Positions 32,702 to 43,268 of a DNA stretch of 64,000 nt are shown one piece after another. The translations under genes were made by a program, and so were the position numbers. How positions within the stretch are numbered: position 1 is the first letter of the stretch; every line of letters starts with the position of its first letter. The notes beneath the pieces are model-generated. The model was not told the origin of the DNA. It did no database searches and worked only from the letters and a program-made list of their open reading frames with translations. Origin of the DNA: Ryuthela nishihirai (taxonomy: Eukaryota; Arthropoda; Arachnida; Araneae; Heptathelidae); assembly GCA_038380435.1 (NCBI GenBank), contig JAWZYU010000034.1, positions 38,626,901-38,690,900 of the forward strand. The letters run 5' to 3'.

Positions 32702-33081
32702 GGGGCGGGGGTGGTTCAGTCGGTAGCGCGCCAGGCTCGTAATCTGTAGTTCCCAGGTTCGAGTCCCAGCTGGGTCAGCGTTGAGATTTATCTCCGCAAA
32801 ATTCCCCTCCCACGGTCAGTAGGGGACACCGATGGGCTTGGAAAGACCGCCGTCCGTCGGATGGGACGTTAAGCCGTGGCCCCGTGTGCGGGAGAGCCAT
32901 ACCCTGTGCACGTTAAAGAACACGCTGGATGGCCTTGACGGGAGGCTACCATCAGTTTCCTAATAGCTGTTCCAGTGGGTCTCCTCCCCCAATCTTCTCT
33001 GAGCCTTCGGGGTCCATGTGACCTAGCCGTTTAGCCCATGGTGTGCAAAAAAGTGCCGCTCAGAGGTAAAACAACCCAACC
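32702..33081 (+). mobile_element. SINE-A, full length, young
   Basis: Near-consensus copy with exact 11-bp target-site duplications CAGGTAAAAAT at 32691-32701 and 33082-33092. The insertion lies next to an old SINE-A tail remnant (GTGCAGAAAAATTCCG to CAGGTAAAAAT). Confidence 0.95.
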
Positions 33082-33092
33082 CAGGTAAAAAT

Positions 33093-33535
33093 AACCCAAC
33101 ACAAATACCGTTTTGCCTCGGAGTTCTGTAAATATCATCCTAAAAACAACTATTCAACAAATTTTTAGATTTCAGCATCTTCTGAATCTTCTTTTACTTC
33201 GGTGACAAACTCCTTAATTCCATTCCAGAAGGAGATTTCTTTTTGCTCAGGATCCAAGAGCGCATTCTCCTCGTGCTTCAGAAGATGCTCAGAACGAGGT
33301 TAAGGATGCGGAGAATCTGAAGCATTCATCCTCCCGTCTCCCCTGGCAACGGGTGACAGAAAGAAGGGACATCATTAGTGACCAATGATGTGGCCGTTTC
33401 CACTAGGATGGAGAATCCGCAATCCAGTAAAATCACACCCTTACTAGCTAATAGAAAAATACTTTTATTCTTTTGATAGGATAATGAATATTCTCGATGG
33501 AAATGATAGTAAAATTAATTAATTTTGGGAAAAGC
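33093..33535. other. Unrecognised stretch with a second X-box-like site
   Basis: No gene recognised. GTCTCCCCTGGCAAC at 33336-33350 resembles an X-box with a three-base spacer. A short minus-strand SINE-A remnant follows from about 33537. Confidence 0.35.
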
Positions 33536-33610
33536 TTTGGGTTGTTATATCTGTTTCCTAACATTTGTCCAGTGGGAGCCTCCCATAAAGGTATCCAACG
33601 TGTTCTTTAA

Positions 33611-33998
33611 CGTGCTGAGTTGGTTGGATTGTTTTTACCTCTGAACGGCACATTTTGACACAATGGGCTACCATGGCCAGGTCACAAGAACCCCAAGGGC
33701 TCAGAGAAGGTTGGAGAAGAGGACCCACTGGACAGCTTTTGGGACACAGATGGCAGCCTCTCTTCAAGACCATCCAGCGCGTTCTTTAATGTGCACAGGG
33801 TATGCTCACCTACACAGGGGTCCTCGGCTTAACGTACTATCCGACGGACGACAGTCTTGCCAAGCCCATCAGTGTCCCCTACTGACCGAAGACAGGGACT
33901 TAGAAGTGATAAATCTCAACACTGGCCCAGGTGGTACTCGAACCCGGGAACTGCAGATTACGAACGTACCGTGCTAACGACTGAGCCACCTCAGCCCC
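33611..33998 (-). mobile_element. SINE-A, old, full length
   Basis: Minus-strand copy from TTGTTTTTACCTCTGAACGG to CCACCTCAGCCCC, with a small deletion around GGGACTTAGAAGTG. Old-subfamily state CACAATGGGC. Confidence 0.88.
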
Positions 33999-34027
33999 AT
34001 TTCTTACCTGAGCATCAGGTTTTTGCA

Positions 34028-34392
34028 AGTTGGGTTGGGTTGTTTTACCTCTGAGCTGCACTTTTTTTGCACACAATGGGCTAAATGGCAGGTCACAAGG
34101 ACCCCGAAGGCTCAGAGAAGGTTGGAAGAATGGGACTCACTGGAACAGCTGTTGGGAGACAGATGGTAGCCTCCTGTCAAGGCCATCCAACATGTTCTTT
34201 AACGTGGACAGGGTATGGCTCTCCGCACACGGGGCCACGGCTTAACGTCCCATCCGACGGATTATGGCTTATCCAAGCCCATCGGTGTCCCCTACTGACC
34301 GTGATTCAGGGCGGGGAGTTTTGCGGAAATAAATCTCAACGCTGATCCAGCTGGGACTCGAACCTGGGAACTACAGATTACGAGCCTGGCGC
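34028..34392 (-). mobile_element. SINE-A, 5' truncated
   Basis: Minus-strand copy lacking about 30 bp of the outer head (ends at GAGCCTGGCGC). Exact 13-bp target-site duplications TCAGGTTTTTGCA lie at 34015-34027 and 34393-34405. Confidence 0.93.
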
Positions 34393-34405
34393 TCAGGTTT
34401 TTGCA

Positions 34406-34590
34406 GAAGAATAGGTTGAATGACAAGGTCACAAGGACCCAAGGGTTCTGAGAAGGTTAGGGAAGAGGATCCACTGGACAGGACACAGATTGAAACCCCT
34501 CAAGTCTATCCGGCATGTTCTTTAATATGCCCAGAGTAAGCTCTCCTGCACACGGGGCCACGACTTAACGTCCCATCCGACAGAGATGAA
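34406..34590 (-). mobile_element. SINE-A 3' half, old
   Basis: Diverged minus-strand tail half ending at the GGCCACGACTTAACGTCCC block. Confidence 0.72.
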
Positions 34591-34597
34591 ATGCTAG

Positions 34598-34925
34598 CGA
34601 TGAGATTTAAGTCCGCTGAACCCTCCACCATGTGCTCAATCGCAAAGGAGATTCCGATGGATTTAGAAAGGCCACCCTCCGTCGGATGGGATCTAAAGCC
34701 GTGGTTCCGTGTTCAGGAGAGCTATACCTTGTTCACGTTAAACGATGGATGAAAAAGGGAGGTCTCCATCTGTCCAGTGGGTTCCCTTCCCTCAAACTCC
34801 TCTGAGCCTTGGGGGTTCTTGTGACCTGGCTATTGAGCCCTGAGTATGCAAAAATATTTATTATTGAGTATATTAATATTTGAGTATGCAAAAAAAAAAG
34901 TCCTCTCAGAGGCACAACAACCAGC
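34598..34925 (+). mobile_element. SINE-A, old, 5' truncated
   Basis: Diverged plus-strand body and tail. An AT-rich insert at about 34846-34890 duplicates the GAGTATGCAAAAA phrase. Confidence 0.72.
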
Positions 34926-35426
34926 TCCGCGGAGACCAATCTTAGCAGTTGACAATGAACACGCGGTTCAAATTCACGGGTCACATATAATCGATGTTCT
35001 ATTCTGGTACCTCTCAGGAATAAAACAAATCACCCTGACCTTCCCCGTTCCTTATCTGTGAAGAATAATTCCCCTTTTTTGGGACCTAATTACCTTCTTT
35101 TGCTTATTGTCCAATCGGTAAGAGCGCTATGTTTTTATCCTGCTCCAAGACTAAGAGCCATTACAATAATTATCCCAAGCACCGGAGAAAAGAGATTGCT
35201 TAACATCTCTTTACTCCGCATCTTCGGATGTGCAAGCAGCATCAGCTGTGATCTCTCCATCTCCTTACTAGAAGGGATCATTCTCTTTTCCTTTTGGGGA
35301 AACGAGAAAAATGAAGCGATCAATTACGACACCAGCTGACACAAGAGATGGCTGATGGAGACGGACACACTGAATGCGATTTCAGCGGTTTAACGTTTAG
35401 AAATTATTCCAAACTTTCTGGATACC
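34926..35426. other. Unrecognised stretch
   Basis: No repeat match. Open frames at 35058-35339 (plus) and 35135-35323 (minus) overlap and have no recognised domain. Confidence 0.4.
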
Positions 35427-35779
35427 GGTTGGGCTGTTTCACCTCTAAGAGGCACTTTTTTTGCACATAATGAGCTAAAGGTCCAGGTCACAAGAACCCC
35501 AAGGGCTCAAAGAAGGTTGGGGGAACTGGATATACTGGACAGCTGTTAGGAGATAGATGGCAGCCTCCCGTCAAGATCATCCAGCTTGTTCTTTAACATG
35601 CACAGGGTACAGCTCTCCTGTTCGTGGATGGGACAATGCTTATTGTCCCACCGACGGACGACGGTCTTTCCAAGCCAATGGGTGTCCTCTATTGACTGAG
35701 GGCAGGGCGGAGAGTTTTGCGGAGATAAATCTAGGTGGGACTCGAACCTGGCGTGCTACCAGCTGACCCTCTCCTTCCC
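35427..35779 (-). mobile_element. SINE-A, old, full length with deletion
   Basis: Minus-strand copy from GGCTGTTTCACCTCTAAGAG to ACCCTCTCCTTCCCC. About 35 bp are missing between the TAAATCT and GGGACTCGAACC blocks and beyond. Confidence 0.85.
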
Positions 35780-35799
35780 CAAACATTTTGTAGTCTTGA

Positions 35800-36064
35800 T
35801 TTTGGTTTGGTTTGTTTTACCTCTGAGCGGCACTTTTTTGCACACCATGGGCTAAATGGCCAGGTCACATGGACCCCGAAGGCTCAGAGAAGGTTGGGGA
35901 GGGGACCCACTGGAACAAGCTGTTGGGAGACATATGGTAGCCTCCCGTCAAGGCCATCCAGCGTGTTCTTTAATGTGTACCTCTGAGAGGACTTTTTTTT
36001 GCACAGGGTATGGCTCTCCCTCACAAAGGGGCCACGGCTTAACGTCCCATCCGACGGACGGTGG
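35800..36064 (-). mobile_element. SINE-A, 5' truncated
   Basis: Minus-strand young copy ending at CCGACGGACGGTGG, so the tRNA head and proximal body are missing. AGTCTTGA at 35792-35799 and 36065-36072 is a possible 8-bp target-site duplication. A second tail-like fragment (TACCTCTGAGAGGACTTTT) is inserted at about 35977-36002. Confidence 0.85.
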
Positions 36065-36180
36065 AGTCTTGAAATCATTATAAATTTAAATTCAGAGCAA
36101 TCTTAAGCATGTGTGTATGCACTGCACTACTAAAATATTAGATAATTGTTATGCTTTTTGAATGGTAATCTAACTCCAAA

Positions 36181-36567
36181 GGGCGGCGGGGGTAGCTCAG
36201 CAGGTAGCGCGCCAGGCTCGTAATCTGCAATTCAAAATCTCGAGTCTCACCTGGGACAGAGTTGAGATTTATCTCCTCTAAATCCCCACCCTGCTCTCGG
36301 TCAGTAACGAACAATAATGGGATTCGAAAGAGCCTTCCGTCAGATGGAACGTAAAGCGTAATGCCGTAGGCGAGAGAGAGAGCCATACCGCGTGCTTGAA
36401 GAACACGCTGGATGGTCTTGACGGGAGGCTACCATTTGTCTCCTAACAGCTGTTGAATGGGTCACCTGCTCCCTACTTTTTCTCAGCCATCGGGATACTT
36501 ATTACCTGGATATTTAGCCCAGTGTGTAGAAAAAAAAATGACGCTCAGAGGCGAATCGAACCCCAAC
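36181..36567 (+). mobile_element. SINE-A, old, near full length
   Basis: Head GGGTAGCTCAGCAGGTAGCG, B box degenerate (AAAATCTCGAGTCTCACC), tail CGCTCAGAGGCGAATCG. Confidence 0.87.
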
Positions 36568-36889
36568 TTCGGAGCTCTATAGCTTCTATATAATATTCAT
36601 TTAATGGAAAAATCTGACTGATGATAAATTAAAAATCATTACGAACAGAGGTCACTCAGGGGGACCCTTCCGATCAAGTACGTCGGGAAGCACAAGGTAC
36701 GAAAATATCTCGAAAGGAAAATAACGATCTCTATTATTCGGATAGAAACGATGCCATGGCTATGAGAACGCGTGCTGACGTCATCACACCGGGAAATCCT
36801 TCGTGTTGAATTGTTAAAGGGTTGGGGGGGGGGGGGTTGTCAGTGCTCACAGAAGTAACCTATAGTTCAAAATAGAATATATATATATA
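36568..36889. other. Unrecognised stretch with CRE-like site and G run
   Basis: TGACGTCA at 36776-36783, a poly-G run at about 36822-36836, and an AT repeat leading into the next element. No gene seen. Confidence 0.4.
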
Positions 36890-37861
36890 TACATAGTGAT
36901 TCAAAACTCTTGGGCCAAACTTTAAGGGTGATAAAACACACCTAAACAAGCCCTTTTCGTCATACAATGCATGGTCGGAACTCAAGCGGTGAAGCGCCAG
37001 AGGGCGCTTTCCAGTGAATACTTATAAGCGCTGGTTTTCGCACTCGTTGTCATTTCTACCGTGGATTGCACAGTCTGGGCTTCCCCCGCATTCCTGTCCG
37101 CAGCCCCCCGATAGGGGACCACTTTGACGTGGTGGTGGGGGCTTCGGGCCCAGCAACCTGGTCGAAGGCTGTGCCGGCTGGATGGCTCCCCGGTTGGACA
37201 CAGCCAAGACCCAACTGAGGCCGATGACATCGCCGACCGGTTGGACGGTGTCTTAGGCCTCAATCTCGGGTGCTCTGTGTGAGCAAGTTCAAAGGCTCTG
37301 CCGAACGTTCCCTGCCTAGTAGGCACGAGCCCTTTCAAAAGTCTGGGCCTTACTAAGAGTCTCCACCCCGGGTGCCGAGCGAACTTGGATCTACATATCC
37401 TCGTTCATGGCTAACCGGGGAACAGATTAAATAATAGGTTTCTTCCGGTGGTCAGTTTTCCTTTTATAGGACTGCTGCCATGTGAGGTCGGGGTTGAGGT
37501 GCGTCTATATGGCGCATTCTTGCCCCCGGCTCTAGATAGTCATGGCTTTTCTTAACTGCGTAGTGTCGTAAGACGGAACCGGGAATTGCCGTGGTTGCAT
37601 AACATTGCAACAAATAGTACAATTCCCGTCCGCAGCTCCATACGTGAAATGCATGTCTGCCTTCTCCTGATTCGTGAAACAATCCATCCGTTCTGCAATA
37701 CACGGTAGAAATGACGACGAGTGCGAAAACCCGCGCTTATAAGTGTTCACTAGCGCTTCACCGCTTGAGTTCCGACCATGTATTGTATGACGAAAAGTGC
37801 TTGTTTAGGTGTGTTCTATCACCCCTTAAAGTTTGGCCCAAGAGTTTTGAATCACTCTGTA
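36890..37861. mobile_element. DNA element with terminal inverted repeats of about 165 bp
   Basis: The left arm (36890-37063) and right arm (37701-37861) are inverted copies, mostly identical apart from a 14-bp gap near GAGGGCGCTTTCC in the right arm. Both start with TACA-AGTGATTCAAAACTC (one base differs). The flanks are TA repeats, so a target duplication cannot be defined. The 640-bp interior is GC-rich, has no convincing ORF and shares a module with 56551-56930. Non-autonomous; superfamily unknown. Confidence 0.8.
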
Positions 37862-38632
37862 TATATTAAAGTGAGACCCTGATAGCGTTGGATGCCGTCA
37901 TTTTTATAAAACAAGATAATTTTTTGTTAAACATTCCAGTTAGTAACAGTCGAAGATGCCAGAACGTTTTTCAACTCTAATAAAGCTTTGTCTTATTTCC
38001 GTATCTTTTATATCTCTTAATGTGTGTTGGGTCAGAAAGGAGAAACGACCCGGCAGTCACAATGCTCGACTGATGATTTATGACCCCCCCCCCCCCACCT
38101 GCCCTCGTAATCTCTCCCTTCCCATCTCCACGTGACTGATGCTGAGTTGTAAGGATCTAGTGGCGTCGCCTTGCAAGGGCCAATGATAAATCGAGCTCTT
38201 GCAAGTGTCAGAAGATGGAGCTCAGAGCGGAGGAGGTCTTCACCATTTCTACGTGGTCGATGAAAAAGCAGGCAATTTTGGGATCGATAGCCGACTGACC
38301 GATTATTTGTGGCAGTGGATGTTGTTGACAGATCGGAAATACCACCTATGTTAGGTGGCACCTATGAAGTGTGTAACAGGGGATTGTGAGAGGATGTTTT
38401 GTCTTTTTTTTGGTGGAGCTGAAGAGGAAATTGGAACAGTTCTGGGTGAGGTATTTGTCCCATTTACTAGATTGATATGGGTCGTTTTGTATCACGGAAA
38501 TTGAGCTCGAGGTAACGTGCATCATCTTTTTATTTGATATCCTTTCGTCATTTATATATTTCGGGTAGAAATTTTTCGGATAGACGGTCTTTTAGATATA
38601 CAGCGGAAAAGGATTATTCGGATTAATTGAGG
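37862..38632. other. Unrecognised stretch
   Basis: Contains a C run at 38084-38097. The open frame on the minus strand at 38032-38361 has no recognised domain. Confidence 0.4.
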
Positions 38633-39017
38633 GTTGGGTTGTTTTACCTCTGAGCGGCACTTTTTTGCACACCATGGGCTAAATGGCCAGGTCACATGGA
38701 CCCCGAAGGCTCAGAGAAGGTTGGGGGAGGGGACCCACTGGAACAGCTGTTGGGAGACAGATGGTATCCCCCCGTCAAGGCCATCCAGCGTGTTCTTTAA
38801 CGTGCACAGGGTATGTCTCTCCCGCACACGGGCCACGGCTTAATGTCCCATCCGACGTACGACGGCCTTTCCACGCCCATCGGTGCCCCCTTCTGACCGT
38901 TGGCAGGGCGGGGAATTTTGCGGAGATAAATCTCAACGCTGACCCAGCTGAGACTCGAACCTGGGAACTACAGATTACGAGCCTGGCGCGCTACTGACTG
39001 AGCCATCCCCGCCCCCA
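38633..39017 (-). mobile_element. SINE-A, full length, young
   Basis: Minus-strand near-consensus copy with exact 11-bp target-site duplications ATTAATTGAGG at 38622-38632 and 39018-39028. Confidence 0.95.
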
Positions 39018-39088
39018 ATTAATTGAGGATGTAGGTAGTTACGAAAATCTGGATAATTGGTTTCAAATAAAACAGGATTATTGTTTTT

Positions 39089-39769
39089 GTTGGGTTGTTT
39101 TACATCTGAACGGCACTTTTTTTCACACAATGGGCTAAATGGCCATATCACAAGAACTACAAGGCATCAGAGAATGGGGAGGGGCTCAGTTGGTAGCAGA
39201 TCAGGCTCGTTATCTGCAGTTCCCTGGTTCGAGTCCCACCTGGGTTAAGGTTGAGATTTATCTCCGCCCAACTCCCCGCCCTGTTGTCGGTCAATAGGGG
39301 ATAGCGATGAGATTGGAAAGGCCGCCGTCCGTTAGCCATAAAGCCGTGACCACGTGTGCGAGAGAGCCTTACCCTGTGCACGTTAAAGAACATGTTGGAT
39401 GGCCTTGTCTGTCTTCTAACAGCTGTCCAGTGGGTGCCCTCCGCCCAACCTTCTCTGAACCCTCGGGGTCCTTGTGACCTGGTCATTTAGACCATTGCGT
39501 GCAAAAAGGTGCAGCTCAGCGGTAAAACAACCCAACCCATCAGAGAGGGTTGAGGGGAAAGGGGGGCAGTAGGCAACTCTTCGGAGACAGACGACAATCC
39601 AGTGTGTTCTTTAACGTGCACAGGGTATGGGTCTTACACATACAGTGCCACGGCTTAACGTCTCATCCGACGGACGCGACCTTCGGTGTTCCCTAGTGAC
39701 CAAACCTAATCTGGCAACTGCAGATTACGAGCCTGGCACGCTACCAATCCAATTAAGCCACCGCCCCTT
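39089..39769 (-). mobile_element. SINE-A, old, split by another SINE-A
   Basis: The tail half at 39089-39173 and the remainder at 39538-39769 are both minus strand. The plus-strand copy at 39174 interrupts it. Confidence 0.85.
39174..39537 (+). mobile_element. SINE-A, old, nested
   Basis: Head GGGCTCAGTTGGTAGC, B box GGTTCGAGTCC, tail GGTAAAACAACCCAACCC. CATCAGAGA at 39165-39173 and 39538-39546 is a 9-bp target-site duplication. Confidence 0.9.
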
Positions 39770-39857
39770 TCAATACTTTGTGCTACAATGAGCCACCCAG
39801 CCCCATTCAATACTCTGTGCTACGATGTTCACTATTGATATTTCTGCACTACTTTTA

Positions 39858-40535
39858 TTACCTCGGTCAGGAAAGGGATACTGACGATCTTGGAAAGACG
39901 GCCGTCAGTCGGACATGAAACCATGATCCCGTGTGTAGGAGAGTCATACCCTGTACACGTTAAACAACATGATGGACGCCTTGTCGGGAGGCTCCCACCT
40001 GCTCCTAAAAGCTATTCTCTGATCGGTTGATAAGTGAGACCTCTTATCAAACGGTCTGATGGGCCATCGAAAACCTCCGCAAAACTCCGCAAAATTCCCC
40101 GCCCTGCCCACGGTCAGTAGGGGACACCGATGGGCTTGGAAAGGCCGCCGTCCGTCGGATGGGAAGTTAAGCCGTGGCCCCGTGTGCGGGAGAGCCATAC
40201 CCTGTGCACGTTGAAGAACACGCTGGATGGCCTTGACGGGAGGCTACCATCTGTCTCCCAACAGCTATTTCAGTGAGTCCCCTCCCCCAACCTTCTCTGA
40301 GCCTTCGGGGTCCATGTGACCTGGCCATTTAGCCCACGGTGTGCAAAAAAGTGCCGCTCAGAGGTAAAACAACCCAACCCAGCCATCAAAAAGGTCTGAT
40401 GAATTGATAAGTGAGACCCCTTATCAAACTTTCTCTGAGCCCTTGGGGTCTTTGTGACTTGACTATTTAGTCGAACCCGTGGCTCATTTGCAAAAAACGT
40501 GCAGCTCATGAAACAAATCATCATTTTATCGAATG
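39858..40535 (+). mobile_element. SINE-A, old copy split by a younger 5' truncated SINE-A
   Basis: Old plus-strand pieces lie at 39858-40017 and 40425-40535. The young piece (40071-40378) starts at CTCCGCAAAATTCC without the tRNA head. A palindromic TTGATAAGTGAGACC-CTTATCAA segment is found on both sides (40027-40052 and 40404-40430). Confidence 0.8.
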
Positions 40536-40754
40536 TGGCTTATCTTTTCTAATTTTTTTGACCGAACGATTTTTGGCAATTCTAACACTCATAAAAAATG
40601 CATAGTTTGATTTTAATCAGATATTTTCTTGATTCCTTAAAAATATAGTTTTTTTTTTTTCAATTCCTTATTGATTAGAAATCTGTTTTTTTTTTCATTT
40701 TTAAGCAGATATTTTTTCTTGCAGCACTTTATTAGATCCGGACCTAGAAAAGCT

Positions 40755-40769
40755 CGTGCGTACGTGTGT

Positions 40770-40800
<31 letters not shown>

Positions 40801-40803
40801 GGA
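40755..40803. repeat. GT microsatellite and poly-G tract
   Basis: CGTGTGTGTGTGTGTG followed by an uninterrupted G run of about 18 bases. Confidence 0.95.
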
Positions 40804-40881
40804 AGAAACATGGTTGAGCAGAAAAAATGCAAAAAAAAGGGAGGGGTGTGGAGACTGCATTCTACATGCATCTCTTCCCTA

Positions 40882-41096
40882 CAGTCGCTCAAAAAAATAT
40901 CCGAACACTATGGTTGATTACAGAATTCATAAAAAATATCTGGCAACGATTTTTTTTTTAGAATTAGTGATCTGGCAACCTTCGAGTCACATGACACGAA
41001 GATTGCCGGACCATTAATTTCTAAAAAAATCGTTGCCAGATTTTTTTATGAATTCTGTAATCAACCATAGCGTTCGGATACTTTTTTGAGCGAATG
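40882..41096. mobile_element. Tc1/mariner-type MITE, copy 3 (complete)
   Basis: 215 bp with TIRs CAGTCGCTCAAAAAAATATC and a right end CGAATG, flanked by TA at 40880-40881 and 41097-41098. The arms pair over most of the length (TCTGGCAACGATTTTTTT against AAAAAAATCGTTGCCAGA), so it is one long foldback. The GTGTACAG hairpin core of copies 1 and 2 is absent. Confidence 0.85.
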
Positions 41097-41356
41097 TATC
41101 TCCTTTACACATTTTTACAGGTGTTTAAAAAATTCTTGAAAAATGCATGATATATAAATAAGTTTAGTAATTTTTTGCCTTCATTACCTTTACTGCATTC
41201 TGAGGGGGGAGGGGGAATGGCATCGTTCCCCCTAGATCCGAACCATGCTCTTTACTAAGTTTGGGATGGAAGGGCGTGATTTAGTCCATTGTGTGTAAAA
41301 AGGTCCTCTCAGACACGAAACAACTGAACCATTAGCAAGCTTTTCACTCTCACCAT

Positions 41357-42053
41357 GGCTCGTAATCTGTAGTTCCCAGGTTCGAGTCCCAGCTGGGTGA
41401 GTGTTGAGATTTATCTCCGCAAAAATTCCCCGCCCTGCCCACGGTCAGTAGGGGACACCGATGGGCTTGGAAAGATCGCCGTCCGTCGGATGGGACGTTA
41501 AGCCGTGGCCCCGTGTGCGGGAGAGCCGTACCCTGTGCACGTTAAAGAACACGCTGGATGGCCTTGACAGGAAGCTACCATCTGTTTCCCAAGAGCTGTT
41601 CCAGTGGGTCCCCTCTCCCAACCTTCTCTGAGCCTTCGGGGTCCATGTGACCTGGCCATTTAGCCCGTGGTATGCAAAAAAGTTCCGCTCCGAGGTAAAA
41701 CAACCCAACGTTGAAGAACACGCTGGATGGCCTTGACGGGAGGCTACCATCTGTCTCCCAACAGCTGTTCCAGTGGGTGCCCATCCCCAGCCTTCTCCAA
41801 CCTTCTCTGAGCCTTCGGGGTCCTTGTGACCTGGCCATTTAGCCCATGGTGTGCAAAAAAGTGCCGCTCAGAGGTAAAACAACCCAACGTTAAAGAACAC
41901 GCTGGATGGCCTTGACGGGAGGCTACCATCTGTCTCCCAACAGCTTCCAGTGGGTCCCTCCCCCAACTCTGAGCCTTTGGGGTCCTTGTGGCCTGGCCAT
42001 TTAGCCCATGGTGTGCAAAAAAGTGCCGCTCAGAGGTAAAACAACCCAACCCA
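41357..42053 (+). mobile_element. SINE-A, polymodular (3 modules), 5' truncated
   Basis: Begins inside the tRNA head at GGCTCGTAATCTG, so the A box is missing. Exact 11-bp target-site duplications ACTCTCACCAT flank it (41346-41356, 42054-42064). The tail modules are joined at 41710 and 41889 by CCCAAC fused to GTTGAAG or GTTAAAG. The middle module has about 10 extra bases. Confidence 0.93.
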
Positions 42054-42064
42054 ACTCTCACCAT

Positions 42065-42565
42065 CAAAAACAATTGATTTAGATTAAAAGAGTATTAATT
42101 AATCGCGAATCAAACCCAGAAACAGAATTTTCTCAGTTTACTGCAAAGGCAACTTTTCTACCAATCTATCGTTTCTGCACTCATCTCGCAAAAGAACAAC
42201 CATCTTTTACAGCAGGCGCCATCTTAACATTCCAGAATCAATTCCGCAGGGAACACCACGTCACCAGTTTCTGACGTCACTCGCAATGTTCTCTTTCAAT
42301 CCCAGCGCTAATTTCGTGTCTTCCACTCTCCACAAAAGAAAACTTCAGCTGCGGGCAGATCTCTCCGCCACGGCAAAGCTTACCCTTCGTTTCTAGAGGG
42401 ATCTTGTCGATGACGCTTTTGCGGAATTATCGATCCAACAACAGACATCACTTCTGCGCCATTCCCCCCTCCAAACGACACTTACAGCCACACAGGGAGC
42501 GGTTGAAGCAGTTTAGTGTTATGAACATTACCTTTCTGGCATCATAGAAACTATTATTAAGGGAG
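42065..42565. other. Unrecognised stretch with CRE-like site
   Basis: TGACGTCA at 42272-42279. No gene seen. Confidence 0.4.
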
Positions 42566-42835
42566 TGTGCTGGATTGTTTTATCTCTGAGCGGTTCTTTC
42601 TTTGCACACTATGGGCAAAATGTCCAGGTCACAAAGACCCCAGTGGCTCAGAGGAGGTTAAGGGAAGGAAACCCATGGATAGCTGTTAGTAGACAGATGG
42701 TAATCTTCCGTAAGGGAACATCCAGTATGATTTTTAACGTGCACAGGGTATGACTCTCCTGCATACGGGGCCACGGCTTAACGTCCCACCCGACGGACAG
42801 CGGCTTCTCCAAGCTCATCGGCGTCTCCTTTTCTC
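42566..42835 (-). mobile_element. SINE-A 3' half, old
   Basis: Minus-strand tail half from GGATTGTTTTATCTCTGAGC through CGGGGCCACGGCTTAACGTC. It ends in the body. Confidence 0.82.
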
Positions 42836-42841
42836 GCCAAG

Positions 42842-42942
42842 GAGAGGGATTTAGTGCGGACGGGGATTTAGTGCAGATTGGAATTAGTGCGGATGGGGAT
42901 TTAGTGCAGATTAGGACGGGGATTTAGTGCAGATTGGAAGGC
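42842..42942. repeat. Short tandem repeat (GATTTAGTGCAGATTGG type)
   Basis: Five diverged units of GGGATTTAGTGCGGAC or GGGATTTAGTGCAGATT in about 100 bp. Confidence 0.85.
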
Positions 42943-43016
42943 TCTGCTCTGGAAGGAAAATAATAGGGACGGAGTGGGGTTGGGGTTAGATCTAGCGAGC
43001 AAAAGTAAAAGATGTG

Positions 43017-43268
43017 TACGTTAAAGAACACGCTGGATGATCTTGATGGGAGGCTACCAACAGCTGTCCAGTGGGTTTCCTCTCCCCAATCTTCTCTAAG
43101 CCTTCAGGGTCCTTGTGACTTGGCCATTTAGCCCATTGTGTGCAAAAAGTGACGCTCAGAGGTAAAACAACCCAACCCACCTACTACGAGCCCTTGGAGT
43201 CTTTGTGTCCTAACATTTAGTCCATTGTGTGCAAAACAGTACCGACAAAGGTGTAAACAACTCAACAA
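43017..43268 (+). mobile_element. SINE-A 3' modules, fragmentary
   Basis: 43017-43177 is a plus-strand 3' module (GTTAAAGAACACGCTGG to AACAACCCAACCC) without head or body. 43186-43268 is a second diverged tail. Confidence 0.8.

Noticed and set aside
18299..42279. Perfect CRE palindromes TGACGTCA at 18299, 36776 and 42272 as promoters.
   Set aside because: An 8-bp match is expected about once per 65 kb by chance in even-composition DNA, so three is only slightly more than expected, and no gene is adjacent.
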